The notes: generated by a model not told the origin, from the letters alone. DNA of 64,000 nucleotides from Coprinellus micaceus (GCA_951394405.1 OX596335.1:3472001-3536000); one strand, 5' to 3'. Counted from the stretch's first letter, positions 1 to 14,193 are shown. Numbers and translations are program-made.

Positions 1-3000
1 GCCAGTTGTTCTTCTTGTTCAACTCGAATAGAGCAAGAACCAAATCGCAAATGGGCGCGGAGAATGTTGAAGTGCTCCCCTCCCCTTCCAAGGGCTTCAA
101 ATCTCCTGTCAGCTGCATCAACGTTGCCTCACCCGCTGACTTCCCCGCAGCGCTCAAAGCCTGAGCCACCAAGTCTTCATCATTAACGCCCGACCCGGCG
201 ATCCCAGCAAACTCCGCCGCTTGCCTCGTTAAGCGCTGGATCATAACATCGAGCATAGAGGGTCCAAAGAACATGTCGTCGATACTTTCGGCGACCGAGC
301 GGTAGACATTGCGAACAAGGTTCGTGCCGGAGAATGATGTAGATGCCTTGGATGATATTGACTGTTCTGACTGGGAGGCCATGAAAGGAGAGTCGCGGGA
401 TAGGAAGGCTTTTAGATCGGGGCTTTCGCATACAACAGGGATGGCGATGACATTCTACAGTAACACGTTAGTCCGACCAGTACACCCAAGAGATAAAGCA
501 TGCCATGCCTGAAGATACTTCTCAAGCGCTTGCTTCCTCGTGTCCAAGAAGCTCCCGGACAAGTTTGGGACGAGACGCTTTCCAGGGAAGTCGAGGTGCT
601 TCACAAGAACATACTTCTCGCGCAGCTTGTTATGCATGCTCAAGAATTCGTTATACCTCCTGGCAACCACCCACCCCGAGGAGAAATTCCCATCGGGCCC
701 CAATTGCTGCACTTCCACTAGATACCGCACGACAGACTTGCCATCCTCCTCCGCTGCCGTAGAACTGACGATCGAGACCCTTGTGCGGTCTGAGATGAGC
801 TTATTTGCTGATTCCTGTTGCTCGTACTGCTGCCTCTGAAACTGCAATTCCCTCAGATCCCTGTTCATCGCGTTCTTTGACTTCTTGAGCAAGCTGAGCT
901 CTTGAGTGTCTCCAGTGAGTTCTGCCTTCTTGATTAAGTTCTCGAGCATTGTTTGTTGGGTTTCTAGGCGCGCAATGTGCTCGCCAAGTCGAGCAATCTC
1001 GTAGGAGAGTTGAAGATCACCCGGACCAGCTAGATCAAAGGACCTTATATCAATAGTTCCTTCTGTTTGGGTGTCATCACCATCCTCTTCCTCTTCCTCT
1101 TCGTCGAAAAGGGGGACATCGTCAAACACAGCACGTCTCCTTGTCGATGAAGTGGAAGGAGCCTTGCGCGACTTCCTTTCTGACTGGTGGTCAGGAGAAG
1201 GAGTTTGGCCTTTCCGCTCTTGCTCTAAAGCCATGATATCGGTGACGGCTGCGTGGATCGCTTCCATCCTCTTCTGCTCTTCGCGCTGTACTGCATCTTC
1301 CAGGTCGTCGAATAAAGGTGCTCTAGTAGAGTCGGAATCAGACGTGTCAGGTATCGGGGACATGAGAACCTCGATGTTAGACTGAACGTGAGTGTGTTCT
1401 TGCTGTGAATGTTGGAGGAAGGAAGCGCCAGAGCCAGAACTGGGATTTCGTTTGAGGGGAAGGGGGCCTGGATCTGTTTCCTTCCGGAAGAAGCGGGTCG
1501 GGGGGAGAGCAGGTTTGGATCTGATATGGGAAGCGGAAATGTTGGGGCTCGACTCCGTTCGAAGTGGTGGAGAGGGTGTAGGTGAAGGCACGGGTATTGG
1601 TAAGGGCTCAGGGTCGCTGGAGGATGAAGTGAAGCCCGCATCCCCAACAGCCCGGAACCACAGCTCGGACCTCTCAAACTCCTCGAAGTCGTTCTCCATG
1701 TCCCTCTCTACCTGTTTCTGAGCTAAAAGCACACTCCTCCGCACTCGTCGTTGGGTAGCAGGCGATTCGTCTTCCTGTCGAACGAATGCACGGATCCTGT
1801 CGATGTACTTGGGGGAGACAGATGCTAAAGCCGGAGCGACGGTTGCACCCGAGAAGTAGAGGTCGTGGATCATCGTGATATCCTCCTTAGCATTCACGGA
1901 TGCCATTGGGTCCTGGATAATTTCCTCTTCGTCTCCGGACGACTCTGAGTCCACGGTTTCCAACGGGTTCTTGAAGCTTTCCACCGTCAGCCAGAACTGC
2001 ACAGGTAGGGACCGATTGCGCCGGTCCATAAACTCCATGAAGTATGATAGCGAGTTGGGATTGCGGAGTATATCCCTCAAAGAGACAGCTGGCTTTGCGT
2101 TGTCTTGGTAATTAGATGTGCGCTATGGTGGGAAGGTCGGCTCCCAGGTATGGCTTTTAGAAAGCAAAACTTACTGAATTATCCTCCCCGCCACCGAGAA
2201 CCGCTATCCGGTCTTCCACCTTCCGTTTTGCCGTGTAGAGACGATCGAGGAATGCGACTACGTCCTCGGTCTTCTCGCCGTTAATCCAATCGTCCTTTTC
2301 ATGGTTTGCTAGCAGAAGTCGCGTGCGCCGAATCTCGCCAGTGATGTCGTTCTTCAGTCGTCGCGCATCCAAGAGGGAAGAGGTACGGTTGATGCTCTTG
2401 AGAAAAGATTCAAACTGTCGGGGATCGGTACGAGTTGTGATCCTCTCCGTTGCAGAATTGGGGATACCAGCGGGGGATGCGACGGGCGCTCTGGCCACGT
2501 TGCGAGGGGATTGTGCGTCCAACACATTTCGGATCTTGGATATGAGTTTCCTGTGTTCGGGTTGACGATACGCCCGTGTAATTCAAGGATGATAAACCTA
2601 CTGTTGATGAATTGCAGCCCCTGCCTAATGAGCACTATTAGTTGATTCGTTCGTGCTGGTCCTGGCAGGGTGCTTACCACTTGGTCGATGGACCTATTCC
2701 AAAAGTCGGGATCGGTGATCATTTCCATGACAGGATACAAGACACAGCAAGCAACGAGTTCTCTGACGACGATGCTGACGGCCTTGCTCTTGCTTTCGCG
2801 TTCTGGCAAAATTGCAGGGAGCACCTTCTCTACAAGCTGCCTGAGATGCATCTCCTCTGTCTGCTTGGTGAAGGTCGTAGAAAGGTTCTCGATCGCGGGA
2901 TGTAGCCTTCCCGTGCCCTTGATAGCATAACGGCTTGCAAGCATCAAATCCAACTCTTCGGACTGCGTGAACTGTTTCTCCAAGCCTGCTCCGCGCAACG

Positions 3001-3568
3001 AGACTTCAGATTGACGAAATTGTTCGATGTGGGAGGTGATTTTGGGAAGAATCCGCTTGACTACGAGTGCCGAAATGTCCATTGAAGCGGCGCGATCCAG
3101 GAGATGTTCCAACGTTGAATGCAGGACAGAGGAGACTGCTGTGGGGAATGCTGGGGATGACGAGATTTCTTTGTACCAGGTTTGCAGAAAATCCCTGAGG
3201 ATTTTGGAGATGATGTCTTCCAGAGCTGCGGATATGTCTGGAGATTCGGGGCAGAGGGGTGGGTGCGTTTGCTGTAGGTTCTGCGACCATTGTGATCGAG
3301 TGAGGACGGCTTGCCATGCAGCTGGTGTTGAGAATGAGAATGGTCGCGCAGTGTGATAGAGTTGACGATTTACGCGAGCTTTACGCGTATCGAGGACATA
3401 ACCCAGGTATATGTTGAGCGCAAAGAACGACAGACCAACGAGAACAACCAATAGAGGGGAGAAAATGAGGAGAGCGATGGGCGACGAGACAATGCGAACG
3501 ACGCTAGGAAGGACGATGGCGGCGATGGCGACGAGCACAACGGTCTTGGTGCTGCTGAGGGCGTGCAT
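1..3568 (-). CDS. MDM1: Mdm1/SNX13-14-type sorting nexin (PXA-RGS-PX-nexin C), 3' end beyond window
   Basis: Family role: an ER-anchored tether that binds phosphoinositides through its PX domain and links the ER to vacuole/lysosome or lipid droplets. The N-terminus has two hydrophobic segments (VVLVAIAAIVLP and the stretch around LLIFSPLLVVLVGLSFFA). A PXA domain follows (about residues 60-310), then an RGS-like domain (SYFMEFMDRRN...PVQFWLTVESF), a long Ser/Pro/Glu-rich linker, a coiled coil, and a PX domain (WVVARRYNEFLSMHNKLREK, with KHLDFPGKR). The nexin C region runs off the left edge. I start at the ATG at 3566-3568, because the reading frame open up to 3601 begins with TTG. An intron joins the PXA exon to the next exon near 2537-2590, and others lie near 2081-2170 and 450-500. 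Family assignment is firm; exact splice sites are inferred. It diverges from the carrier gene starting at 3828. Confidence 0.88.
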
Positions 3569-3827
3569 GATGTTGAGGGCGCGGTCATTACGGGTCGTCA
3601 AGTCGCACTGCGGGGTTTAGCAGTTCGCCATCGTCGCACACGACGAGCAGCGCTGTCCGAACAGCGAGTGGCAGCAGTCCCAGTCGGGAGCAGTCCATCT
3701 TTGTTCCGAACCCCGCATCACGTGGCCAGCAGGACCCATTCCGAAAGCCCGAATTTGCCTGAATTACGCGAGGCTCTCTTACCGCCCTCTCCGAGCCATC
3801 CAACGCGACCCTCTCCCTCAAACCCCC

Positions 3828-5239
3828 ATGGCATCCACCTCCAAAGCACAGGCCCAACCAGTTTCCACTGGAGAGGGATTTGTTTGTGGGGGCATTGCAG
3901 CCTCTATCGCGGTATGCAATTGGCTATCGTCACGGTGTACCTCGTCGCGCTGACTCGGTCTCTACCTCATTTCAGGTCACTGTATCCAATCCGGCAGAAG
4001 TCTCCAAGACAAGGCTCCAGCTCCAGGGTGAACTCGCGAAGCATGGAGGTGTTCGAGTGTACAGCAGCTCGCTGGATGTCCTGAAAAAGACATTCAAGAA
4101 TGAGGGCGTTCGAGGACTGCAACGAGGACTTGGTCCTGCGGTAAGTGTTGGAACATTTTCTCCACCTCTCCAAGCCTGACATAGTTCCATAGTATGCTTA
4201 TCAGGTACGTGCTATCTCAAGTCTATTCCGCCACATTCTCACCGACCGAAGATTTTACTCAATGGCTCTCGGTTAGGTGAGTAGGACTCGACCTCCCTTT
4301 CCACAGTCACTCATCTACCCACCCTACCCGAATAGGTTTTTATGACCCCATCCGTCATGGCTTCAACAACATGCTGGGGTGGTCACCAACATCTCAGAGC
4401 ATGTTGACATCAGTTCTGGCTGGCGCAACCAGTGGTGCGGTTGGAGGTGCGTGTTATGCCATTGCCTCGAGACCCGATTTTCACAACCTTTCTAGCCTCG
4501 TTGGGCAACCCCTTGTTCCTCATCAAGGCCCGGATGCAGGCATACTCGCCCGCTCTTCCTATTGGAACCCAGCACCACTACAAAAGCGCATTCGACGCCC
4601 TCTCAACTATCTTCCGCAAGGAGGGCGCCCGGGGGCTGGTCCGTGGAGTTGACGCAGCAATCCTGAGAACGGCTATGGGCTCTTCGGTACGCCCCTCGGA
4701 CATTTTTCTCCCACGTAACTTATCAGCTACGATAGGTGCAACTTCCAAGTTACAATCTCACCAAGCGAACGCTGGTGGAGAACGGAATCCTGCCGGATAA
4801 CAGTACATGGACATTCTTGGCCAGCAGTTCCGTGTCTGGCGCGTGTGTGGTAAGCCCCGTCATGTTTCTGTATCTAGCCCAACCCTCACTGCCAGGTTAG
4901 TTGGTGGTCATGCAACCAGCCGATACTGCTTTGACCCGTGTCTACAATCAGGCCACAGTGGTTGGTCCAGATGGCAAGCTGCGCGGTGCCCTTTACAAGA
5001 ACCCCATAGACTGCCTGTGGAAGACTTTTAAAGCAGAAGGGATCCGTGGCTGGTATAAAGGCTCTACGGCCCACTTCATGCGCATAGCTCCTCATACGTG
5101 AGTGGTATAAGCCTTCAGCCTGCTCCGTGCTATTCTTACCGACGATTCACATAGGATAATTACCCTGACGATGAACGACATCATCTTGAAAATGTACAAG
5201 GAGGCCAAGTACGGCCACCTCGACAGGGAAGACCCATAA
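3828..5239 (+). CDS. OAC1: Mitochondrial carrier, Oac1-like (oxaloacetate/sulfate family)
   Basis: An inner-membrane solute carrier with three repeats of about 100 residues. Visible signatures are NPAEVSKTRLQLQGE (repeat 1), GNPLFLIKARMQAYS (repeat 2) and MQPADTALTRVYNQ (repeat 3), plus LNGSRLGFYDPIR, which matches the Oac1/SLC25A34-35 branch. That family exchanges oxaloacetate, sulfate or related acids; the substrate here is inferred. I read nine exons: 3828-3911, 3976-4140, 4193-4204, 4252-4276, 4336-4446, 4496-4686, 4736-4849, 4901-5097 and 5155-5239. Two of them are microexons of 12 and 25 nt, which are needed to restore YAYQ-ILLNGSRLG. The protein ends KYGHLDREDP. The start ATG at 3828 is the only one giving a sensible first repeat (GEGFVCGGIAASIA). 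Confidence 0.9.
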
Positions 5240-5478
5240 ACATACTCATACAGACGATGCTTCTTGGATTAGATCTAGAAGATGCCATAGACTAACTACT
5301 ACAACACTAGCCAATACCTGGGTATAATAATTTGGGCTAATGCTTATTGGGAGAATCACAACTTTCCACAGAGCGTTCAAAGCAGGGCTAAACATCAGAT
5401 TCAGATGGCACAGGTGGGTATTCCAATTCTGCTTCCGCCACCATTTTGACGAAGGCAAGACAGGTCCTTATGACCACC

Positions 5479-7115
<1,637 letters not shown>

Positions 7116-7836
7116 TTTGTTCTCAACAAGAGCGTCGGCGAGGTTAAAAGAGTGTGGGGTGCTGCAATACAGCCGGTCAGCCGCCCTCAGTGAAACGTCG
7201 CGGGGCGAGAGAACAGCGAGGGAATGGAAGAGAAGCCAAAGAAAGCTGGGCAAACTTCTTCTTTGCCAGCTTTATCAAACATTCTAGCAATTGATTTCAC
7301 GCCTCTCAGCCAAGGAGGCGCGAATCTGGGAACAAGGTTCAGCATTCGGGGGCCACATGCGAGTTAGCGTTGATCTGTATCCGATTATGGTTCCGAGAAG
7401 GCTCCAGGCTCCGCAGTTGCCTTCAATTGCCGCATGTGCTTCAATTCTTCCTGTTGGATCGGGAGGCTCAGCCTCCGTCTTCCGTGGCACCGGATGAATA
7501 GCCATCGACGACAGGATGAATGAAAGCGCAACGGGCGACCCAGGCACCAGGCGCGGTCTGGCGCGGTTCGTGGGACATGATCAGCAGGACAGCCGAACTT
7601 CGCACACGGGCGCTTGATGACATCACTTGCTTCACTAGCAGGCGCTTGAAGCTCTTTGAAGCTGATGCTCGTCGCAATTGGTGCAGATTCCGATCGCGAG
7701 AAGACGAGTCATTCGTTGATCTATTCGCATCTAAGGGTATATAGCTAGGTAATATTGAGTAATAACGATGAAGATGAAGAGGTATGCATAGCTTTCCAGA
7801 TCATGGGTATCATAAATCCAAGTTTGACGTTCATCT

Positions 7837-9595
7837 TCAACCACAAATATTAGGGTATGCAAGCTCCGTCGGGTTCTGAGGAATCCACCCGTTTGCCAAG
7901 CCAGCCTGATATGACCACTCATCGGCAATCTCGGTCTTCCAGGTCCACTGGATCCACCCCTGCGCCATCTCGTAGGACGTGATCTGAGCCTCCCAGAATT
8001 GGCGCAGGAAGCTCTTATACGCCGCGCTGAACGAAGAAGCCCTGCCAGTGATACCAGAGCAACTACCAACATAGGGTGCACCGGGGTATGTGCCATCGTA
8101 TCGAGAGCCGACTCCTCGTCCGTTGAGATACTTCGCGCAGTCCGTAGCGGCAGGGGTGAACTCGCCGACAACGGCCCAGAGAGGGGCGTTGGCCATCTCG
8201 CCACGAGTGCCGCATGCGGCCTGGATGTGTTGATCGTTGCTCATCTGGTTCTCCTACGAAGATGGCTGGGTTAGTGGTTGAAGGTTCGTCCTCCATGACT
8301 AAGACATACTGGTGTTGAGAAGATTTGATACCGGTGCGTATCGATAAATACGCCCTGAAAGTTAGAAGATGGCATGAAGCCGCTCCAGTAAGGTAGGCCC
8401 TGGAACGCGTCGTGAATCATGACGACGGTATCGCTCTGGGAGTCGCTTCCGTATGGGTATCTGCAATAATTATCAGCCTAATACACTGCATTCAAGACAA
8501 GATGACGAACCGGATGTTGCCGTAACTGTCGTACCAATACTAAGAAGATGGTGCGAGTTCCAAGGCTTATTTCCAGGCAGGTACGCAACGACTAACCTGC
8601 TTTGTAGTTTCCAGGAGAGCATCGCCCCTGTATCCAGCCGGCCTGAGTTTGAATCAGTGTGGAGTTCATGGTGAAAGATCGGCGGACCCACTCGTTCAAG
8701 GGTGCGATGACTGAAACTACGTCGGCCTCGTCTTTGAACATGTTGGCGATGGTCCGTATGATGGCATTGCTACGGTTGATGTTGTGTTGGTCCAAATGCC
8801 ATGCACTGGGATCATCAGAGATTTGTATGGGATGTAGTCGGTCAGATTTAACATACGGCGAATCCATTTTCTCCCCGGAGTTGTCAAACCTTTCGACCTG
8901 GTTAGATATAGACCTGCCATAAAAAGAAATCGCCTCACCCGTTCTGACTCCCAGGGACGCCTGTGAGAACGCCGTCAGTCTATGGCTTCAAGTTGGACCT
9001 TTAAAAGTGAAGCGAGAAACGCGCCATGCAAATCAACGATGACCTTCAGCCCGTGCATACGAGCCCAGGTGACGGCCTTGGAGAGGTAAGGGAGTTGGCC
9101 CTGAATATAGGGCTCGCCCCCCGACACATCGAAAGCCCAGTACCCAATGGGAAGGCGAACATGATTGAGCCTGTGAGATTCGTTAAGGCGGGAGAAGGTA
9201 GCGAAGGAGGAGGTTGGACGAACCCAGCGGCCGCGATTTGAGCGAAGTCAGATTCAGTGATCCAGGTATCCCAGTGGGCCCTCAGGGCCTCGCCTGCATA
9301 TTGCGCGTCTTGGTACTGTCCAAAGGTGTATTCATCAACAATTCTATCATCGCCTGCGTTGTCGAAAAGCGAAGGGGTAATCCATGGCTAGGCGGGCCAA
9401 ATTAGACATGGGCGAGGTTTCGTGATGCCAACGGGCGAGACTAACTTCGAGGACGAGCCAACCGCCAAGATTGACTCCCCTGATTTTCTCCTCGCCGTAA
9501 GGGAAGCCATAGTTTAACGCCGCACCGGAGACCTTGAGGGCAAGGAGCAAGGCGAGGCCAGCGAGAAGGAGAGGGACTCCGATGAAACTAGTCAT
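7837..9595 (-). CDS. EXG1: Secreted exo-beta-1,3-glucanase, GH5 (subfamily 9 type), copy 2
   Basis: Paralogue of the gene at 5479-7115, with the same domain order. It has a signal peptide (MTSFIGVPLLLAGLALLLAL), [82 protein letters not shown] and VVGEFTPAATDCAKYLNG. It ends WTWKTE...GLANGWIPQNPTELAYPNICG. The nucleophile glutamate lies in VVGEF, where copy 1 has MVGEW. The intron splitting the NEP motif sits at the same phase in both copies, so the duplication post-dates that intron. The start is the ATG at 9593-9595. Introns are short and numerous, and their exact edges are inferred. Expected to act on cell-wall beta-glucan outside the cell. Confidence 0.9.
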
Positions 9596-10383
9596 GAGAG
9601 AGTTATGCGAGCAACGCTTGGGCTGATCGGTTGTGCCTTGTGTCTGGCGACTTTTATACCCATGCAAGCTCCGCAAAACCCCTACTCGCGCGGCTGCTTC
9701 TTCTCCTGCAATGGAGGGGTAACCTTGGGAATGCGTCTGGGCCAGGAGAGAAGCTGACAGAGGAGTTGAGCAAAGTAAGGAGCAACAGGATGAAAGTGTG
9801 CCCGTCTGAGTCTGCGGAGGTAGGGCGCCACTCGGTGCCTCGAAAAAATGGGTGCATGGTAGGTTCGTTGTGTTTGTGTGTGTGCAGTTCGTGACTACTA
9901 TGACGCTGGATGAGTGTTATAGGGATGCACCAAGGTCTGCACTTTCAGTTTTCCGGGCCCTTTGGAGATAGGGACACCTATGGTGTCCCTAGTCTTAGTC
10001 GAGATGGGTGATTGTATCATCTGGCCTAACGACTCCTGGATGACTGAGGCGCCCCGGAGAACCAGGAAGGCAAGTGACACCTGGTAACTTTGAAATCAAC
10101 GAACTTCGTTGGACTACAAGAGGTCCTGTTGTGACGACGTGTGGAGTGGATTTGTCCGAAGTTCAGGCATCTCTAAGATTTTGAAAAGCAACAGGCGATA
10201 TCCGGTCATGGACTTGCATCGTCGTCGTCGTCGTCGAGGATGGTGGTGGTGGAAGTAGACGAACGTTTGGCGGACCCTAACCCTGGCGATGGTGGCGTCA
10301 ATCGATTACCCGCGTTCATTTACAGGAGGTTGCTTGGGAGTGCACCTGCTTCTCCCTTTTCGTTTCTGCCCCCACCTCTAACC
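9596..10383. other. Intergenic region between divergent EXG copy 2 and UAP1
   Basis: No coding sequence with recognisable homology was found here. It should hold the promoters of the glucanase (minus) and UAP1 (plus). A short perfect CGT trinucleotide run lies at about 10219-10237, followed by GTGGTGGTGG. Open frames across the region are short and low-complexity. Confidence 0.5.
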
Positions 10384-11917
10384 ATGTCCATCGATGAGCT
10401 CAAGCAACGCTACGAAGCTGCTGGCCAAGGCCATCTCTTCAAGTTCTGGGACACCTTAACCGAGGACGCGCGCGCCGACCTCATTGCGCAACTCCAGGCT
10501 CTCAACGTTGAGCGCGTCAACCGCATCTACAAAAAGGCCATCTCTGCGGAGAAGGACGCAGCTGATCCAAATGTGCAGGCCGAAGAGATTGCCCCACTTC
10601 CGAACGAGGCCTCAGACTGCGTAGACGATGCCGACAAGGTCAAAGATTGGCGTCGCGTTGGCTTGGACGCCATCGCAAAGGGCGAGGTCGGCGTCCTCTT
10701 GATGGCTGGAGGACAGGGGACGCGTTTGGGGAGCAGTGCGCCAAAAGGTTGTTATGACATTGGCCTCCCATCGCACAAGTCGCTCTTCCAGTATCAGGCT
10801 GAGCGCATCGCTCGCCTTCAGGAAGTCGCCTCCTCGGAGGCAGGCAAGCCCGTTGGAAGCGTCATTATCCCCTGGTACATCATGACCAGCGGCCCTACCC
10901 GCCCAGAGACCGAGAAGTTCTTCAAGAACAACAAGTATTTCGGCCTCGATCCTTCCAACGTCATCCTCTTCGAGCAAGGTGCGTCTGATCCATTGCCTCT
11001 ACCCTTAGGTTAATCAAACACACTGTGTTACAGGAACTCTTCCTTGCCTTACAATGGAGGGGAAGATTCTTCTCGATAGCCCCTCACGCATCGCCGTTGC
11101 TCCGGACGGCAATGGCGGCGTTTATGCAGCAACACGCTCTCCTCTCTCCCCCAATGATCCCAACACCACCGTCCTCACCGATCTCGCCGCGCGCAACATT
11201 CAATACGTCCACGCTTATTGCGTCGATAACTGCCTTGTTCGGGTCGCTGACCCAGTCTTCCTGGGCTACAGCATTTCCAAAAGGGCCGATTGCGCAGCAA
11301 AGGTTGTCCCCAAGACAGAACCTACCGAATCAGTTGGTGTGGTTGCACGCCGAGGAGACAAATTCAGCGTGGTCGAGTACTCTGAGATCTCTCAGGAGCA
11401 GGCCGAACGACGTGACCCCGAGTCTGGCGAACTGGCCTTCAGGGCCGGAAACATTGCCAACCACTTCTATACAGCCGACTTCCTCAACAGGGTCGAAGCA
11501 TTCGAGGACGAACTTGCGTTCCACATTGCCCGTAAGAAGATCCCCCACGTCAACGATGCCGGGGAATATATCAAGCCCTCGAAACCTAATGGCATGAAGC
11601 TTGAACTTTTCGTCTTTGATGTCTTCCCCTTTACCGAGAGGTTCTCCGTTCTGGAGGTTCAGCGGCGCGAGGAGTTCAGCCCCTTGAAGAATGCTCCTGG
11701 CACCGGATCGGATGACCCCGAGACTAGCCGCCGCGACCTATTGTCGCAGCACAAGCGCTTCCTTGAAGGGGCTGGTGCCAGGGTGCCCGAGGGCATCGAG
11801 ATTGAAATCTCCCCGCTCGCTAGTTACGCTGGTGAAGGCCTCGAGAGTGCGAAGGGCAAGACCTTCACCAAGTCTGGCATCGTCAGTTCGGCGGAGGAAC
11901 TCGACGCCCTCGTTTGA
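10384..11917 (+). CDS. UAP1: UDP-N-acetylglucosamine pyrophosphorylase
   Basis: Makes UDP-GlcNAc from GlcNAc-1-phosphate and UTP in the cytosol, the last step before chitin, N-glycan and GPI-anchor synthesis. The nucleotide-binding signature LLMAGGQGTRLGSSAPKG is clear, followed by SLFQYQAERI, IIPWYIMTSGPTRPETEKFF, GNGGVY, NIQYVHAYCVDN and KLELFVFDVFPF. The two exons are 10384-10978 and 11034-11917; joining them gives EQGTLPCLTMEGKI. The start ATG at 10384 gives MSIDELKQRYEAAGQGHLFK, the usual N-terminus of the family. Length is about 490 residues, as in yeast Qri1. It lies next to two glucanases, so three wall-related genes are adjacent; any co-regulation is only inference. Confidence 0.95.
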
Positions 11918-12095
11918 GGAAAGGAAGGAAGAAACTAGAAGCATTAAACACACTCATGGACTCTCTGGACATTAATTGGATAATTCACATACCCAGGACA
12001 CTACTACCTTTTGACGGTGTTGGGGGGTTCGATGGTCGATCGACGTTGTTTTCGTATGTGATAATGGATAACAGACGGCGTCTTAGCTACGAACA

Positions 12096-14193
12096 TCACC
12101 CTCCGGCAGGATCATCTGCGCCCTGCTTGGCTCGGGGTGCTGTGCGTTCGAACTCCTCTTTCAGTGACTGGAAGAGGTGTTGCGTCCGCTCCGCGTTCGG
12201 CTTCGACGCGATCTGGTATATGACTCTCGTCAGGTCTTCGGCCAGACCATCGTCTTTACTTACCTCCTTGCAGCAAGCTATCAGCCGTTCAATGAGGTTT
12301 GTCTGGCCGTTCTTCGCTTCCTCCAGCTCCTTCCGGAGGAGTTGTAGCTGGGCAGATTAGCCGAAATTCAGTCAAGGAAGTTAGACATACAACTCACTTC
12401 GTCCTCCAAACCGTCGGCCCTCACCTTCTCGCTTTCTGCTAGCTGTTTTTGCTCGGCTGCCCGTGCTCTCGACAAGAGAACCTCTAGTTCCTTCGAACGA
12501 ATAACACACTCAAAGTGTCGTTCGCGGAGCTCATACTGCCGGAGTATTTCTTTCAGGCGACCGCGGACGCTGGGAATGGTTGTCAGCGACGTGTGTACTG
12601 GGTTCCTACGAGGGACGCAAGATGCGTACACAGAGCCAAATGCATCTTCCAGAGTCTTCTTCGTCCTGGACGGTGGTGAGAAGGAGGTTAGCGAGGAGCG
12701 AGGGGCCGATAGACATACTCTTCAGGGTCGTCGTTCCAGTTCTTCTTGATCTTTTCAAGCTTCGGTTCGACATATTCCTCCTCAGGCTGACGTTAGAATT
12801 AGTATATCCCAAATCACCGAGGTACTCACCCAATCCTCAGAACTACCTCCGCGTGTGAGATCCATCAACTCAATGGCGACAATCTCATCTCCTTCTTCCA
12901 TCCCGTTCTCTTCCGCCGTAGACTCTGGGTCAATCCTTCGGCCATTGTGCATGAAGAGAAACTGAATCTCAGTGGGAGGGAGGTTGTTGGGATCAAGTCG
13001 TCCGGTGTGGAGGATCCCTTCAATGACAGAGTTCTCCGGGTCGAGCTTCTTCTCCCTCTCCAGCTCCATACGCAGAGTCCAAGCGGTCATGATTCGTGCC
13101 ATCTTCGTTTTTCGCGAGATCTTGAAGAATAGCTCGGCTCGGTATCGACATACGACTTTAACCACAATCTCGGGCTGCTCGCGGTACTTCTGGTCCAGTA
13201 ATCGAGCCTTGTCTGCCCGCTTGGCAAGGTCTTCCTTCATTTGCAGGAGCTAGCGCGGCATGAGTACAGTCACAGAGGTGAACGCTATGGGGGCGGCCGT
13301 ACTTCGTCTTGAGCATCTTCAACGCACTGTGCAAGGCGTTTGCCGTCTTCCTGAAGTAGGAATTAGACAGGGAATATTGGATATGCGCTTGCCCTTCCTT
13401 ACTCTAAGCCGTTTGTTATCCTAAAAGAGGGGGGGCTTGAGCGATCGCGAGGAGGAAGGCATGGTGCTGATTGACAGTACCTTCTGCAGCTCTCGAGCCA
13501 GACTCTCCATCTTGGCCTTGGTTTGGTTCGCCTTGGTTAGCTGGCCTTTTGCTAGTCATGCGCCTGAGAAGCGTGTCGGTAGGAGCGAAGGGGGAGGTGC
13601 TCACCAGCGTCCTTGTCCTTCACCAGCTTCTGCTTCTCCTTCGAATGCTCTCGTTCCATCCGCTTCAGCTCTGCAAACTATAATGCTATCAGCAAGACTA
13701 AGTAGCTGACTTGGAACAGGGGGTACCAGCTCAATATATTTGGCTTGGATGGCCGGTTCGTCCATGCCTCTCACCGACCTCTGTGCCTCCTCGGCTGATG
13801 AGGTGTGGTTAGCCTCATGGTGCGAGGTGCATCTCCCTAGAACGCACTTATTCTCCTTTCCTCCTCTTCCTCCAGTTCTTCTTCCTCCTCCAATGCGGCG
13901 ATCCTGTTCCGCAGGCTCTCATACATAGTAGCTGGGTCCACCGCCGTTTCGCTTCGCTTCTTGTTCTTCCCGGATGGAGGTGGGTGGTTGTGTCCGTTCA
14001 CGGCGGCATTCTGGCCATTCTGAGGCGGGTGGGTATGCCGCTGGGTTCCTGCCGGTTGCGCGGGGTGGCCGCAAGAGTGTGTCGGGGGAGCAGGCGGTGC
14101 CGTAGCTGGTGCAGGAGGTGCGGGGCCCACAGGTGGTGGCTTCGCGTGCTTTCCTATTGCGCCATGTGTAGTCTCGTGGGTTACGCCATTCAT
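12096..14193 (-). CDS. Taxilin-like coiled-coil protein with an internal SUMO-like domain
   Basis: Taxilins are coiled-coil proteins that bind syntaxins and function in vesicle traffic. The N-terminus is Pro-rich and low-complexity, ending in a Glu-rich run. The coiled coil includes taxilin signatures KMESLARELQKDNKRL and LRQYELRERHFECVIRSKEL. Between these two halves, in one exon (about 12840-13249), is a stretch that reads as a SUMO/Rad60-type beta-grasp domain: ELFFKISRKTKM, then IQFLF, NGRRIDPEST, GMEEGDEI and a terminal TRGG. All exon junctions join in frame: GACGAA/CTCCTG before the SUMO-like exon and GATTGG/CCTGAG after it. The gene therefore reads as a single protein of about 500 residues, ending DDPAGG. 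Start is the ATG at 14191-14193. The taxilin assignment is good; the role of the insert is unknown. Confidence 0.8.
12845..13174 (-). other. SUMO/Rad60-like beta-grasp domain within the taxilin-like gene
   Basis: The translated segment runs from PEIVVKVVCRYRAELFFKI to LMDLTRGG. Features shared with SUMO are the FFKI strand followed by a Lys/Arg-rich turn and an amphipathic helix (MARIMTAWTLRMELER), then IQFLFMHNGRRI, a Thr-containing loop, and GMEEGDEIVAIE before a di-glycine. Compared with SUMO there are about 30 extra residues between helix and next strand (PENSVIEGILHTGRLDPNN). The di-glycine is followed by more protein (SSEDWPEEEYVEP), so if it were ever processed a protease would have to cut inside the taxilin. 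Assignment is by pattern only. Confidence 0.7.

Noticed and set aside
3569..3601. N-terminal extension of the Mdm1-like protein to 3601
   Set aside because: The extension starts with TTG; the first ATG in frame is at 3568 and precedes the membrane segments.
12782..13240. A stand-alone SUMO-like gene starting at an internal ATG (MKEDLAKRAD)
   Set aside because: Upstream and downstream exons join in phase and the taxilin halves on both sides need each other; there is no promoter-sized gap. A second transcript start cannot be ruled out.
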